Shown piece after piece: positions 1 through 8,700 of a DNA stretch of 21,492 nucleotides; positions within the stretch are counted from its first letter, which is position 1; each line of letters begins with the position of its first letter. A program made the position numbers and the translations under genes. The notes under the pieces were generated by a model. The model did not search any database. It was not told the origin of the DNA and worked only from the letters and a program-made list of their open reading frames with translations. Source of the stretch: an uncultured Collinsella sp. (lineage in GTDB: Bacteria > Actinomycetota > Coriobacteriia > Coriobacteriales > Coriobacteriaceae); NCBI GenBank assembly GCA_900548255.1, contig URKH01000034.1:1-21492 (forward strand), given 5' to 3'.

Positions 1-24
1 AGAAAAGCTGATAAAAAAGGTTGT

Positions 25-55
25 GTGCCGCCCCTTTTTGGGGCGGCACGTTTTT
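25..55 (+). terminator. Rho-independent terminator of an upstream gene
   Basis: A perfect 10-bp stem (GTGCCGCCCC, 25-34, with GGGGCGGCAC, 40-49) has a five-T loop and is followed by GTTTTT. An A-run at 13-18 precedes it, so it could also act on the opposite strand. It most likely ends a gene lying left of the window. Confidence 0.85.
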
Positions 56-306
56 GTGGGGTCCCGGTCTCCACAATTTTCGTCAAGCTATTGGTTAGAT
101 TTTGGTCAGTTGGCGTAAGGGTGGAAGGCCAAAAGATTGTTGGCGAAAAAAGCTCAGAGAAAGTGCTGGTAGGGGAGTTGTTGAGCTTTTCGACAGCTTT
201 TGAGCAAAAGAAACTTTGTGGCTATTGCCGGCGATTGCGTTGTCGCGGCCATGGCGGTGCGGGATGCTGGTCGTAAGCGTCGAATGCTCCGATTTTGGAG
301 GCCAGC
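56..306. other. Leader/intergenic stretch without a supportable gene
   Basis: About 250 bases separate the first terminator from the small membrane protein. Short open frames here have no ribosome binding site and no recognisable protein. The only local structure seen is AGCTTTT repeated at 184-190 and 195-201, with TTGAGC on either side. No convincing promoter pair was found, although the promoter of the next gene should lie here. Confidence 0.5.
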
Positions 307-741
307 ATGGATCTGTTTCTTGAGACTCCGCAGCAACAAGCTGAGCGCATGCTGCGTCAGCAGCAACGACTCATGGAGATGCAAATGCAAGGGGTTGCCA
401 ACCAGGCGCCCGTGCAAAACGTCGTGCCCGCTGCTGTACCTGCAGCTGTGCCCGGGTGTGAATCGGCGCCAGAGGCCTATTCCGTACAGCAAGATTCATA
501 TGCGCAGGAGCTCGCGTTCGACAAGCATCGTGCGCGTCGCCGTCGCTGGGCCCAGCGCCTGCGTACGTTGGCGATGATCGTGCTCATCCCGTTGGGGCTT
601 GCGGCCATCTTTCTGGCGTCGTATGCCCTCACGTGCATCCTCAACGGTGCATCGCCCAACGAGGTGCTCCAACATCTAGCGGCCCTGGGCCAGCGCCTAG
701 ATGACGTCATAACAACCATCCGCGCCGGCTGGGAGAGCTAG
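307..741 (+). CDS. Hypothetical small single-pass membrane protein
   Basis: This encodes 144 residues and matches no family I recognise. The ATG at 307 is chosen because GGAGG sits at 297-301 with good spacing; an in-frame TTG at 295 overlaps that site. The N-terminal part (about 1-45) is rich in Gln and Met (repeated QQ, MEMQMQ) and may be helical or coiled. It is followed by a Pro/Ala/Val linker and a basic patch (HRARRRRWAQR, about residues 74-84). One hydrophobic segment of about 25 residues begins at LAMIVLIPLGL, and a short C-terminal helix follows. The basic patch before the membrane segment suggests the long N-terminal part stays in the cytoplasm (positive-inside rule). Function unknown; the gene stands alone. 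Confidence 0.7.
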   Translation: MDLFLETPQQQAERMLRQQQRLMEMQMQGVANQAPVQNVVPAAVPAAVPGCESAPEAYSVQQDSYAQELAFDKHRARRRRWAQRLRTLAMIVLIPLGLAAIFLASYALTCILNGASPNEVLQHLAALGQRLDDVITTIRAGWES

Positions 742-831
742 CGTTTGTCGCATTAGGACTTCTAGGGTGTAGGGATTATCGCCACGAGTGGAATCCTTGC
801 ATCCTGTGGGTCCTGTCGTGCGACTGAATAG

Positions 832-852
832 TATTATTGAAGATGAATAATA
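832..852. promoter_or_regulatory. A/T-rich inverted repeat upstream of the HTH gene (possible operator)
   Basis: TATTATT (832-838) and AATAATA (846-852) form a perfect 7-bp inverted repeat with a 7-nt spacer. It lies about 40 bases before the start of a predicted DNA-binding protein. That position is typical of an autoregulatory operator or A/T-rich promoter element, but no matching -35 box was identified. Function is inferred from position only. Confidence 0.3.
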
Positions 853-889
853 ATAAGGGATACAGGTAATACAAAAAGGAGGTGCTCGG

Positions 890-1453
890 TTGAATCTGAC
901 CTTTGAGGGATTCTTAAAAGGCTATTGCCGAGAGCTATCCGGACAGCAGTCGCTGAGTTTTAGAAAATTGGTTGAGCAGGCGACGACGGATGCGCCGCGC
1001 GTGGCGGAGGCTCTGTTTTTGCTCGCTTTGGCGCAAGGAAAAGCCGAATACGTTCTGGGTTTATCCGAGGGCTCGTGGATGGAACGGGATTATCGAGACG
1101 TTTTATCCTTGTACGGTCAAGCGGGTAGCATGGCGTCTCTATGCGCCAAAAGTGAGCTCCCTAATCGTTATGCCAACGTTTGGCGTGCGTATAGAGCGGT
1201 GAAGGAAAAGCCGGCGGCCGATAGAAGGGTGAACGCCCTGATGAGAAAGAAAACGCTGGAAGCATTGGAGGAATCGGGTGTAACGCGCTATGGCCTCTGC
1301 CGTGCTCTGCGCCTGAATAAAGGAAACGTATACGCATACTTGGCCGGCGATGACTCAAAGGTGAGCAGGAAAACGGCGCGCCGCATTATGGAATATGCGG
1401 AGGAGAGGGGCGCCCAAGAAGGGGCCGGGCGCCCGGTGTGTGTGGCGGGGTAA
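890..1453 (+). CDS. Orphan helix-turn-helix DNA-binding protein
   Basis: This encodes 187 residues. The start is a TTG at 890, supported by an excellent AAAAAGGAGG site at 873-882. Residues about 1-110 are helical and of no family I recognise. The C-terminal part (about 122-172) has a helix-turn-helix pattern of the XRE/Cro kind: LEALEESGVTRYGLCRALRL, then NKGNVYAYLAGD and a basic helix SRKTARRIMEYAEE. The pattern resembles antitoxin or phage-type regulators, but no toxin or phage gene is next to it. Codon use is less GC-biased than in the flanking genes (for example TTTTTGCTCGCTTTGG), a weak hint of separate origin. An A/T inverted repeat upstream may be its operator. A regulator is the most likely role; targets unknown. 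Confidence 0.65.
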   Translation: MNLTFEGFLKGYCRELSGQQSLSFRKLVEQATTDAPRVAEALFLLALAQGKAEYVLGLSEGSWMERDYRDVLSLYGQAGSMASLCAKSELPNRYANVWRAYRAVKEKPAADRRVNALMRKKTLEALEESGVTRYGLCRALRLNKGNVYAYLAGDDSKVSRKTARRIMEYAEERGAQEGAGRPVCVAG

Positions 1454-1504
1454 GATTGATCGCGGTTTTGATTGATGATCGATTGGGTTTGTTGGGCGGA
1501 GTTT

Positions 1505-2860
1505 ATGTCTGCAATTGATATTGCACTTATTGTGATTGCTTTGGTGGCGGTGGGGGTCGCTGCGGCCTGTGCCCTGCAGCTCAAGGGCCTTCGTGCCGAG
1601 TTGCGGGAGCGTGGCGACAGTAGCGCGGAAACGCTGGCAGCACTCGAGCAGGCCAACAACGCGCTCGATGCCCTGAACGTCGCGCTGGCCGAAACACGCC
1701 GCACGGCCAATGCCATCGCGCAGCAGCAGACGACCGATGCGGCCGTGGAGCAGCAACGTTACCTGGCCATCGCACGCGAGTTCTCGCAAGCTGGTGACCG
1801 GATGGATGACCTGCGCCGTGAGACGGCCCAACAGCTCGGCGCCAATCGCGAGGGCATCGAGCATCGCCTGGACAAGGTGCGCGAGACGGTCGATGCTCAG
1901 CTGGGCGCCATCCGCAAAGACAACAACGTGCAGCTCGATCAGATGCGCGCGACGGTGGACGAGAAGCTCTCTCGCACGCTCAACGACCGTCTGTCTGCAT
2001 CGTTTAAGCAGGTGAGCGACCAGCTCGAGGCCGTGTACAAGGGCCTGGGCGACATGCAATCTATCGCCACTGGCGTGGGCGACCTTAAGCGCGTGCTGGG
2101 TAACGTCAAGGCGCGCGGCATTTTGGGCGAGGTGCAGCTGGGCGCGATCCTGGCGGATATCCTCACACCCGATCAGTATCTGGAAAACGTTGCCACCAAG
2201 CCCGGCGCCTCGGAGCGTGTTGAGTTTGCCGTCAAGCTGCCGGTAGACGAGGGCGACCCCGTACTGCTGCCGATTGACTCCAAATTCCCGGGCGACGCGT
2301 ACGAGCATCTGCTCGATGCCCAGGAGTCGGGCGACGCGGATGCCGTCGCCGCCGCGCGCAAGACGCTTGACGCTATGGTCAAGCGTGAGGCAAAGGACAT
2401 CTGCGAAAAGTATCTGAGCGTGCCCGTGACCACCAACTTTGGCATCATGTTCGTTCCGTTTGAGGGGCTGTACGCTGAGGTCGTCAGCCGCCCCGGGCTT
2501 ATCGAGACCCTGGGCCGCGACTATCATGTCAACGTTGCCGGCCCTAGCACCATGGCGGCCATTCTCAACAGCCTGCAGATGAGTTACCAAACGTTTAAGC
2601 TGCAAAAACGCACCGACGATGTACTGCGCGTGCTCTCCGCTGTCAAGGCCGAGCTGCCGCGCTATCAAAAGGCGCTGCGCCGCGCCCAGCAGCAGATCGA
2701 GACCGCGGGCAAAACGGTCGAGGGTATCATCACCACGCGCACCAACGTCATGGAGCGCAAGCTCAAGGACATCGACGCGCTGGAAGACGCCGGCCAAGCC
2801 GATGGGATCTTGGGACTCACGTCCGCGAGCCTTCTCGCGGACCAAGAAGACGAGGACTAA
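1505..2860 (+). CDS. rmuC: RmuC-family DNA recombination protein
   Basis: This encodes 451 residues. The N-terminus is a single hydrophobic anchor (about residues 4-24, IDIALIVIALVAVGVAAAC). A long predicted coiled coil with Glu/Gln/Arg heptads follows (about 30-185). The conserved RmuC core is recognisable by GILGEVQLGAILADIL, LPIDSKFPGDAY, TTNFGIMFVPFEGLYAEV and VNVAGPSTMAAILNSLQM. RmuC proteins are tied to limiting recombination at inverted repeats and to DNA maintenance; their enzymatic role is not firmly established. The ATG at 1505 is preferred because GGCGGAG lies just before it, though the spacing of about 3 nt is short. An upstream in-frame TTG/ATG pair at 1472/1475 lacks a ribosome binding site and would put polar residues before the anchor. 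A terminator follows, so it is probably monocistronic. Confidence 0.93.
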   Translation: MSAIDIALIVIALVAVGVAAACALQLKGLRAELRERGDSSAETLAALEQANNALDALNVALAETRRTANAIAQQQTTDAAVEQQRYLAIAREFSQAGDRMDDLRRETAQQLGANREGIEHRLDKVRETVDAQLGAIRKDNNVQLDQMRATVDEKLSRTLNDRLSASFKQVSDQLEAVYKGLGDMQSIATGVGDLKRVLGNVKARGILGEVQLGAILADILTPDQYLENVATKPGASERVEFAVKLPVDEGDPVLLPIDSKFPGDAYEHLLDAQESGDADAVAAARKTLDAMVKREAKDICEKYLSVPVTTNFGIMFVPFEGLYAEVVSRPGLIETLGRDYHVNVAGPSTMAAILNSLQMSYQTFKLQKRTDDVLRVLSAVKAELPRYQKALRRAQQQIETAGKTVEGIITTRTNVMERKLKDIDALEDAGQADGILGLTSASLLADQEDED

Positions 2861-2871
2861 TTGCAACAAGA

Positions 2872-2912
2872 CGGTGGGGCACCGGCGCAAACGCGGGCGC
2901 CCCACCGGTTTT
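2872..2912 (+). terminator. Rho-independent terminator after rmuC
   Basis: CGGTGGGGC (2872-2880) pairs perfectly with GCCCCACCG (2899-2907), followed by GTTTT. The 18-nt loop is itself GC-rich and may fold further. It begins 12 bases after the rmuC stop codon. Confidence 0.75.
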
Positions 2913-2922
2913 CGTATCGCAC

Positions 2923-2953
2923 TTGTCTGAAGCGTGCTCCAATGTGCAACAAT
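2923..2953 (+). promoter_or_regulatory. Possible promoter of the ABC transporter gene
   Basis: TTGTCT (2923-2928) and AACAAT (2948-2953) could form -35 and -10 boxes with a long 19-nt spacer. They lie between the rmuC terminator and the ABC transporter start. The -10-like box resembles the TACAAT elements seen before other genes here. Weak support. Confidence 0.3.
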
Positions 2954-2987
2954 GGCGTTTCGCCCTATCAGACGCGAAAGGAAGCCC

Positions 2988-4790
2988 ATGTCTCAGAGAA
3001 GCACCAGCCCGCTCAAACGCTCCACCGTTCGCCGCACGCTTCAGCGTTTTTGGGACGTCACGCGCACACAGCCGCTGATTGTCTTTCTCTCGGTGTTCTC
3101 GTCGGCGGGCTACATCTTTTTGCTCACGTTTGCCAACACCTACGTGATGGCCCTTATCGTTGACCGCGTTCAGGCCGGCCCCGTGGCGGGTGACCAGGTG
3201 TTTGAGGTCTTCGGCCCCTATATCCTGGCGCTCGTACTCGTTAACCTGGTGGGTCAGATCCTCTCCAAGCTACAGGACTACACCGTCTACAAGCTCGAGA
3301 TCGCAGGCAACTATCACCTGGCGCGCCTATGCTTCGACACGCTCTCCAACCAATCCATGACATTCCATACCAGCCGCTTTGGCGGATCGCTTGTAAGCCA
3401 GACAAGCCGTTTTATGAGCGGCTATACGGGGCTGGTCGACGTGACGGTGTATTCGCTCATTCCCACCATCACCTCGGTTGTCTGCACGGTGGCGGCGCTC
3501 GCTCCGGTGGTGCCGACGTTTACCGTGATCCTGGTGGGCATTATGGTCGTCTACATCGCGTTTGTCTGGCTTATGTACAAGCGCATCATGCCGCTTTCGG
3601 CCGCGACGTCCGCCGCGCAGAACAAATTGTCGGGCGTGCTGTCCGACGCGGTCACGAATATCCTGGCCGTCAAGACCTGTGGGCGCGAGGACTTTGAGCG
3701 CGACCTGTTCGATACCGCCGACCGCGCTGCGCGCGATGCCGAGACGGTCTCGATGCACGCCATGATGCAGCGCAACTTTACGACCTCGGGTCTTATCGTC
3801 ATCACCATGGCCGTGGTGAGTGTGTTCGTGGCGGGCGGCAACGCGTGGTTTGGCATCTCGGCCGGCTCGCTCGTCATGATCTTTACCTACACGTATAACC
3901 TCACCATGCGTCTGAACTACGTGAGCTCCATGATGCAGCGTATCAACCGCGCGCTGGGTGACGCCGCCGAGATGACGCGCGTGCTGGACGAGCCGCGCCT
4001 GGTGGCGGACGACGAGCATGCTCCCGAGCTTAAGGTGGCCGAGGGCGCGATTGATTTTGAACACTTGAGCTTTGCCTATCGTGACGCCGCGGCGGGCGAG
4101 AGCGTATTCGACGACTTGACGCTCCATGTGGCGGCGGGCCAGCGCGTGGGCCTGGTGGGCAAATCGGGCTCGGGCAAGACGACGCTTACCAAGCTGTTGC
4201 TGCGCTTGGACGATGTGCAGGGCGGCCGCGTGCTCGTGGACGGCCAGAACGTCTCGCGCTGTACGCAGCAGAGCCTTCGCCGCCAGGTTGCCTACGTGCC
4301 GCAGGAGGCGCTGCTGTTTCACCGCTCCATTCGCGAAAACATTGCCTACGGTCGTCCCAACGCCACTGATGAGCAGATTCGTGAGGCGGCGCGCCTGGCC
4401 AATGCCCTGGAGTTTATCGACCGCTTGCCCCGTGGCTTTGACACCATGGTGGGCGAGCGTGGCGTTAAGCTCTCGGGCGGCCAGCGTCAGCGTGTGGCTA
4501 TCGCCCGCGCCATCCTAACCGACGCGCCGATTCTGGTGCTCGATGAGGCGACCTCTGCCCTCGACAGCGAGTCCGAGGCGCTGGTGCAGGAGGCGCTCGA
4601 AAACCTGATGCGTGGACGTACCTCCATTGTGGTGGCGCACCGCCTGTCCACCGTGGCGGCGCTCGATCGCATTGTGGTGCTGGCGGATGGCGAGATCGTC
4701 GAGGACGGCACGCATGTGCAGCTCGTCGAGGCGGGCGGCGAGTACGCGAGCCTGTGGAGTCGTCAGACCGGCGCATTCTTGGAAGCGTAA
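2988..4790 (+). CDS. ABC exporter half-transporter (fused membrane and ATPase domains)
   Basis: This encodes 600 residues. The ATG at 2988 follows AAAGGAAG (2977-2984); earlier in-frame starts at 2934 and 2952 lack such a site. Residues about 35-330 form a type-I exporter membrane domain with several hydrophobic helices, for example TFTVILVGIMVVYIAFVWLMY. The ATPase domain is complete: Walker A GKSGSGKT (391-398), a Q-loop in YVPQEALLF, signature LSGGQ (495-499), Walker B ILVLDE (515-520) and switch histidine H551 in VVAHRLST. Such proteins work as dimers and use ATP to export lipids, drugs or peptides. No second half-transporter is adjacent, so a homodimer is likely. There is no peptidase domain, and no peptide, bacteriocin or resistance gene nearby to indicate substrate. 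It resembles MsbA/multidrug-type proteins only at family level. Confidence 0.93.
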   Translation: MSQRSTSPLKRSTVRRTLQRFWDVTRTQPLIVFLSVFSSAGYIFLLTFANTYVMALIVDRVQAGPVAGDQVFEVFGPYILALVLVNLVGQILSKLQDYTVYKLEIAGNYHLARLCFDTLSNQSMTFHTSRFGGSLVSQTSRFMSGYTGLVDVTVYSLIPTITSVVCTVAALAPVVPTFTVILVGIMVVYIAFVWLMYKRIMPLSAATSAAQNKLSGVLSDAVTNILAVKTCGREDFERDLFDTADRAARDAETVSMHAMMQRNFTTSGLIVITMAVVSVFVAGGNAWFGISAGSLVMIFTYTYNLTMRLNYVSSMMQRINRALGDAAEMTRVLDEPRLVADDEHAPELKVAEGAIDFEHLSFAYRDAAAGESVFDDLTLHVAAGQRVGLVGKSGSGKTTLTKLLLRLDDVQGGRVLVDGQNVSRCTQQSLRRQVAYVPQEALLFHRSIRENIAYGRPNATDEQIREAARLANALEFIDRLPRGFDTMVGERGVKLSGGQRQRVAIARAILTDAPILVLDEATSALDSESEALVQEALENLMRGRTSIVVAHRLSTVAALDRIVVLADGEIVEDGTHVQLVEAGGEYASLWSRQTGAFLEA

Positions 4791-4842
4791 ACGTCTCGGA
4801 CGTGGGACAATTGTGCCCATAAGTTTATTGTGCCGTTGAGCC

Positions 4843-4933
4843 GAGGAGTCGTTATGCCACGCGAGACCAATGCCGCCAAGCGCGAGCGCGCCACGGGCGA
4901 GAAGCAGCATCGCCCCGCGAGCGCGCCATCGAG
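4843..4933 (+). other. nth: Apparent frameshifted 5' end of nth
   Basis: GAGGAG (4843-4848) stands 5 nt before an ATG at 4854 whose frame reads MPRETNAAKRERATGEKQHRP and then runs out of frame with the endonuclease. Adding one C to the CCCC run at 4913-4916 joins this peptide directly to RERAIEVCERLNRRYG, the natural first helix of the Nth fold. The usual start signals are therefore one base out of frame with the gene body. This could be a real mutation, a sequencing or assembly error in a homopolymer, or a programmed event. Confidence 0.6.
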
Positions 4934-5554
4934 GTGTGTGAGCGCCTCAACCGTCGCTATGGCCCGGTCGAGTGCTTTTTGGACCACGAGAATCCCTTCC
5001 GCCTGCTGATCGCGGTGCTGCTTTCGGCGCAAACGACCGATGCGCAGGTCAACAAAGTGACGCCGCGGCTGTTTGCCCAGTGGCCTACGCCCGAGGCCAT
5101 GGCCGGGGCGAGCGTAGCTGACGTGGCGGACACCATCAAGTCGCTCGGCTTTTATAAGAGTAAGGCCAAGCACGCCGTGGAGGCCGCGCAGATGATCGTC
5201 GCCGACTATGGCGGCGAGGTGCCGGCCGACATGAAGGAGCTCGTCAAACTGCCGGGCGTGGGACGCAAGACGGCGAACATCGTGCTCAACGTGGGGTATG
5301 GCATCGTGGAGGGCATTGCGGTGGACACGCACGTCAACCGCATTGCGCACCGCCTGATGCTGAGTCCCAAGACGCATGCCAAGGAGCCGCTCAAGACCGA
5401 GCAGGATCTGCTCAAGATTTTGCCGCACGAGTATTGGGAGTCGGTCAACCATCAGTGGATCACCTTCGGTCGCGAGATCTGCGACGCCCGCAAACCCAAG
5501 TGTGACGAGTGTCCGCTGGCAGATTTGTGCCCCAGCGTGCGCGTAGCGGGGTAG
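4934..5554 (+). CDS. nth: Endonuclease III (base-excision repair DNA glycosylase/AP lyase)
   Basis: This encodes 206 residues from a GTG at 4934, the first start available in this frame. The protein matches Nth from near its first helix. It carries the helix-hairpin-helix LPGVGRKTANIVL with catalytic Lys112, the VDTHVNR motif with catalytic Asp131, and the C-terminal iron-sulphur ligands C183-x6-C190-x2-C193-x5-C199. Nth removes oxidised pyrimidines and cleaves the resulting abasic site. No ribosome binding site precedes the GTG. Convincing signals lie upstream at 4843-4856 in another frame, so the natural protein is probably about 27 residues longer and is interrupted here by a one-base shift. 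The catalytic core is intact, so activity is possible if translation starts at the GTG. Confidence 0.9.
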   Translation: MCERLNRRYGPVECFLDHENPFRLLIAVLLSAQTTDAQVNKVTPRLFAQWPTPEAMAGASVADVADTIKSLGFYKSKAKHAVEAAQMIVADYGGEVPADMKELVKLPGVGRKTANIVLNVGYGIVEGIAVDTHVNRIAHRLMLSPKTHAKEPLKTEQDLLKILPHEYWESVNHQWITFGREICDARKPKCDECPLADLCPSVRVAG

Positions 5555-5559
5555 GGCGG

Positions 5560-5584
5560 AACGCATCTTCGTCTGGCGTTTTTT
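5560..5584 (+). terminator. Weak terminator-like hairpin after nth
   Basis: AACGC (5560-5564) pairs with GCGTT (5576-5580) and runs into six T's (5579-5584). The stem is only 5 bp, extendable by G:U pairs. The position just after the nth stop supports a terminator, but it is weak. Confidence 0.35.
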
Positions 5585-5627
5585 GCGGGGCTGGGTTTGC
5601 CCTTGAGCCGGAGTCCTCTCCATGCGC

Positions 5628-5633
5628 TACCAT
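5628..5633 (+). promoter_or_regulatory. Possible -10 box upstream of mfd
   Basis: TACCAT sits in the context CATGCGCTACCATG, which resembles CATGCTACAAT before the YitT gene. TTGAGC at 5603-5608 could be a -35 box but is 19 nt away. A small hairpin (CCCGCCG 5659-5665 with CGGCGGG 5675-5681, then TTTT) follows between this box and mfd and could act as a leader attenuator. Evidence is positional. Confidence 0.3.
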
Positions 5634-5711
5634 GACAGACAATGTATTTGACGTACGACCCGCCGAGCTTGCCCCGGCGGGCTTTTGGCGTTGCGATGCC
5701 GGAGGAACAGC

Positions 5712-8700
5712 ATGCTCATTCACCGTATAGCCGCGCAGCTCTACACTGCCGAGGCGCTGCAGACCGTCGAGGCCGGACTCGATGCCGGCGAGGACGTGAC
5801 GCTGGCCGTGTCGCAGTCGGGCCGCACGCTTATGGCGGCCGCCCAGTTTGCGCGCCGTCCGCGCCCGACGGTCTACATTGTGAGTGGCGAGGATGCGGCC
5901 GATCGCGCCGCGCGCAGCCTTGCCGCCTACGTGGGCCTGGCGCACGTGTGCCGTTTTCCCGAGCGCAAGGACTATCCGTGGCGCGAGCAGGCACCCGACG
6001 ATGCCGTGGTGGCGCAGCGCTGCGAGGCTCTGGGGCGCATCGTGCGCGGGGACAACTGCATCATGGTTGCCTCGGCCCGTGCGCTGCTGCGCTGCGTGCC
6101 GCCGGTCGAGAGCCACTACTGGGAGTCCACGACCTTTGCGGTGGGCGAGGAGATTCCTTTTGACGAGGTGCCGCAGCGCCTGGTGGGCATGGGCTACACC
6201 AATGCCGGCGCCGCCGACGCGCCCGGTCTGTTCCGCGTTCACGGCGACACCGTCGAGGTGTTTCCCGCGCAGGAGAAAGCGCCCGTGCGCATTGAGTTCT
6301 TTGGCGACGAGATTGACCGCATCCGCCGCATGGTGAGCTCAACGGGGCAGACCATCGGTAACGAGGACAGCATCGAGATCTTCCCCTGCCGTGAGCTGGC
6401 GCTTACCGACGGTGCCGTCCACAACATGCACGTGGCGCTCTATCGCGCCAGCCAGGACGACAGCAAACTGGCGGCGCTGCTCGAGATGGTGGATGCGCGT
6501 ATCGTCACGCCCGAGCTCGACCGCTTTTTGCCGGTGATGTACGGCCAGACCGTAAGCCCGTTGGCGCACGTGAGCGGCAAGGCACTCGTGGTTCTGTCCG
6601 AGCCGCGCTCGCTGTTCGACGACTGCCTGCGCGCCTACGAGGATATTGAGACCCGTGCCGGCGAGGCAGGGATTGACCGCCTGGATGGTCTGTACGTGCG
6701 CGCCCAACAGCTCGATTTTGGTGCCCAGCAGCGCCTGAACTATGTGAGCCTCATCCGTGCCGGCGGTGCGGTGACGGCCGAGCTCAAGATTGAGCAGCCG
6801 GCCATCGCAGGCTCGGACAACCGTTTTATGACGCGCATCCAGGAGGTCGTGGGCAAGCGCTATGCCTGCGTGTTTGCCATCCCCGACCGCGGTGCGCGCG
6901 AGTCGATGGAGCTCACCTTTGGCGACGAGGGCATTACCTTTGAGGAATCGCTGACGGCCGCCCCCGAAAACGCCGGCGTCATTGGCGAGCGCGTGCGCGT
7001 GGCAGCGGCGGATTCTGCCGACCGTGCTGTTCGCCAGGAGGCCCATGCTTCCATTCGTGAGCGCAAGGCCGACGCGCTCAACGCCCGCTCGCTCGAGGCG
7101 GGTGCCGCCCAGGCTGCCGCCGGTGCCGCCGTGCCCACCATCTCGCGCGGGCGCGTGACCTTTGTCGATGCCGCTCTGCCGCAGGGCGTGGTGGTGCCCG
7201 ACGCCAATTTGGCAGTGTTCTCGATCGCCGACCTCAACGCCCGCATGGATGCCAATCGCGCGCGCAGCCGCCGCAAGGTTGACATTACGCAGATCACCTT
7301 CCCGTTTAAGCCGGGCGACTATGTGGTGCACGCTACCCACGGCATCGCGCTCTTTAGCGAGATCGCGCGCCAGGAAGTGGGCGGCAAGGAACGCGACTAC
7401 TTTTTGCTGGAATATGCCGATGGCGACAAGCTCTACGTGCCGCTCGAGCAGGTCGACCGCATCACGCGCTATGTCGGCCCCGACGGCGACAAGCCGCGCC
7501 TGACCAGGCTCAACACCGCCGACTGGACGCGTGCCACCAATAAGGCGCGCAAGAACGCCAAAAAGCTGGCGTTTGACCTGGTCGATCTGTATACGCGCCG
7601 CTCCTCGATTACCGGTATCGCCTGTCCGCCCGATACGCCCGAGCAGATCGAGATGGAGGAGAGCTTCCCCTACGACGAGACGCGCGACCAGCTGGAGGCC
7701 ATTGCCGACATCAAGGCCGACATGGAGGCGCCCAAGCCCATGGACCGCCTGCTGTGCGGCGACGTGGGTTTCGGCAAGACCGAGGTTGCCCTGCGCGCGG
7801 CGTTTAAGTGCGTGGACTCCGGCCGCCAAGTCATGGTGCTCTGCCCCACGACCATTCTGGCCCAGCAGCACTACGAGACGTTCTTTGAGCGCTTTGCCCC
7901 GTTTGGCCTCGAGGTCGAAGTGCTCAGCCGCTTCCGCACGCCGGCGCAGCAAAAGCGCGCGCTCAAGGCGTTTGCCGAGGGCACGATCGACGTGCTCATC
8001 GGCACGCACCGCTTGCTTTCTGCCGACGTGAACCCCAAGAACCTGGGCCTGGTGATCATCGACGAAGAGCAGCGCTTTGGCGTGCAGCACAAGGAGCAGC
8101 TCAAGAACCTGCGCGAGCAGATTGACGTGCTCACGCTTTCGGCAACGCCGATTCCGCGAACCATGCAGATGGCCACGAGCGGCGTGCGCGACATGAGCCT
8201 GATCACCACGCCGCCGACCGGGCGCCGCCCCGTGATCGTGCACGTGGGAGAGTACGATCCCGACGTGGTGAGCGCGGCGATTCGCCTGGAGGTGGGTCGC
8301 GGCGGCCAGGTGTACTACGTGTCCAACCGCGTCAAGACCATCGACGACGCCGTGGCGCGCGTGCACGAGGCCGCGCCCGAGGCGCGCGTGGGCGTGGCGC
8401 ACGGCAAGATGAGCCCGCGCGAGGTCGAGGACGTGATGATCGAGTTTGCGACCAAAAAGATCGACGTGCTCATCGCCACGACCATCGTGGAGAGCGGCAT
8501 CGACAACGCGACCGCCAACACACTGATCATCGAGGGCTCGCAGCGCCTGGGCCTGGCGCAGCTCTACCAGCTCAAGGGCCGCGTGGGCCGCTCAGCCACG
8601 CAGGCATACGCGTACTTTATGTTCCCCGGCGAGCTGCCGCTTACCGAGGAGGCCACGGCACGCCTGACCGCGCTTTCCGAGTTCCAGGACCTGGGCAGCG

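Noticed and set aside
200..577. Open frame overlapping the small membrane protein in another frame
   Set aside because: Arg/Cys/Ser-rich translation and no ribosome binding site; the frame starting at 307 has both a good site and a coherent membrane segment.
1355..2989. A 544-codon open frame on the - strand opposite rmuC
   Set aside because: Antisense shadow of a GC-rich gene; low-complexity composition, no ribosome binding site, and it runs through the rmuC terminator.
6339..8402. A 687-codon open frame on the - strand inside mfd
   Set aside because: It is the mirror of a high-GC coding frame. It encodes His/Arg/Leu-rich sequence without domains, while mfd on the + strand has all family motifs.
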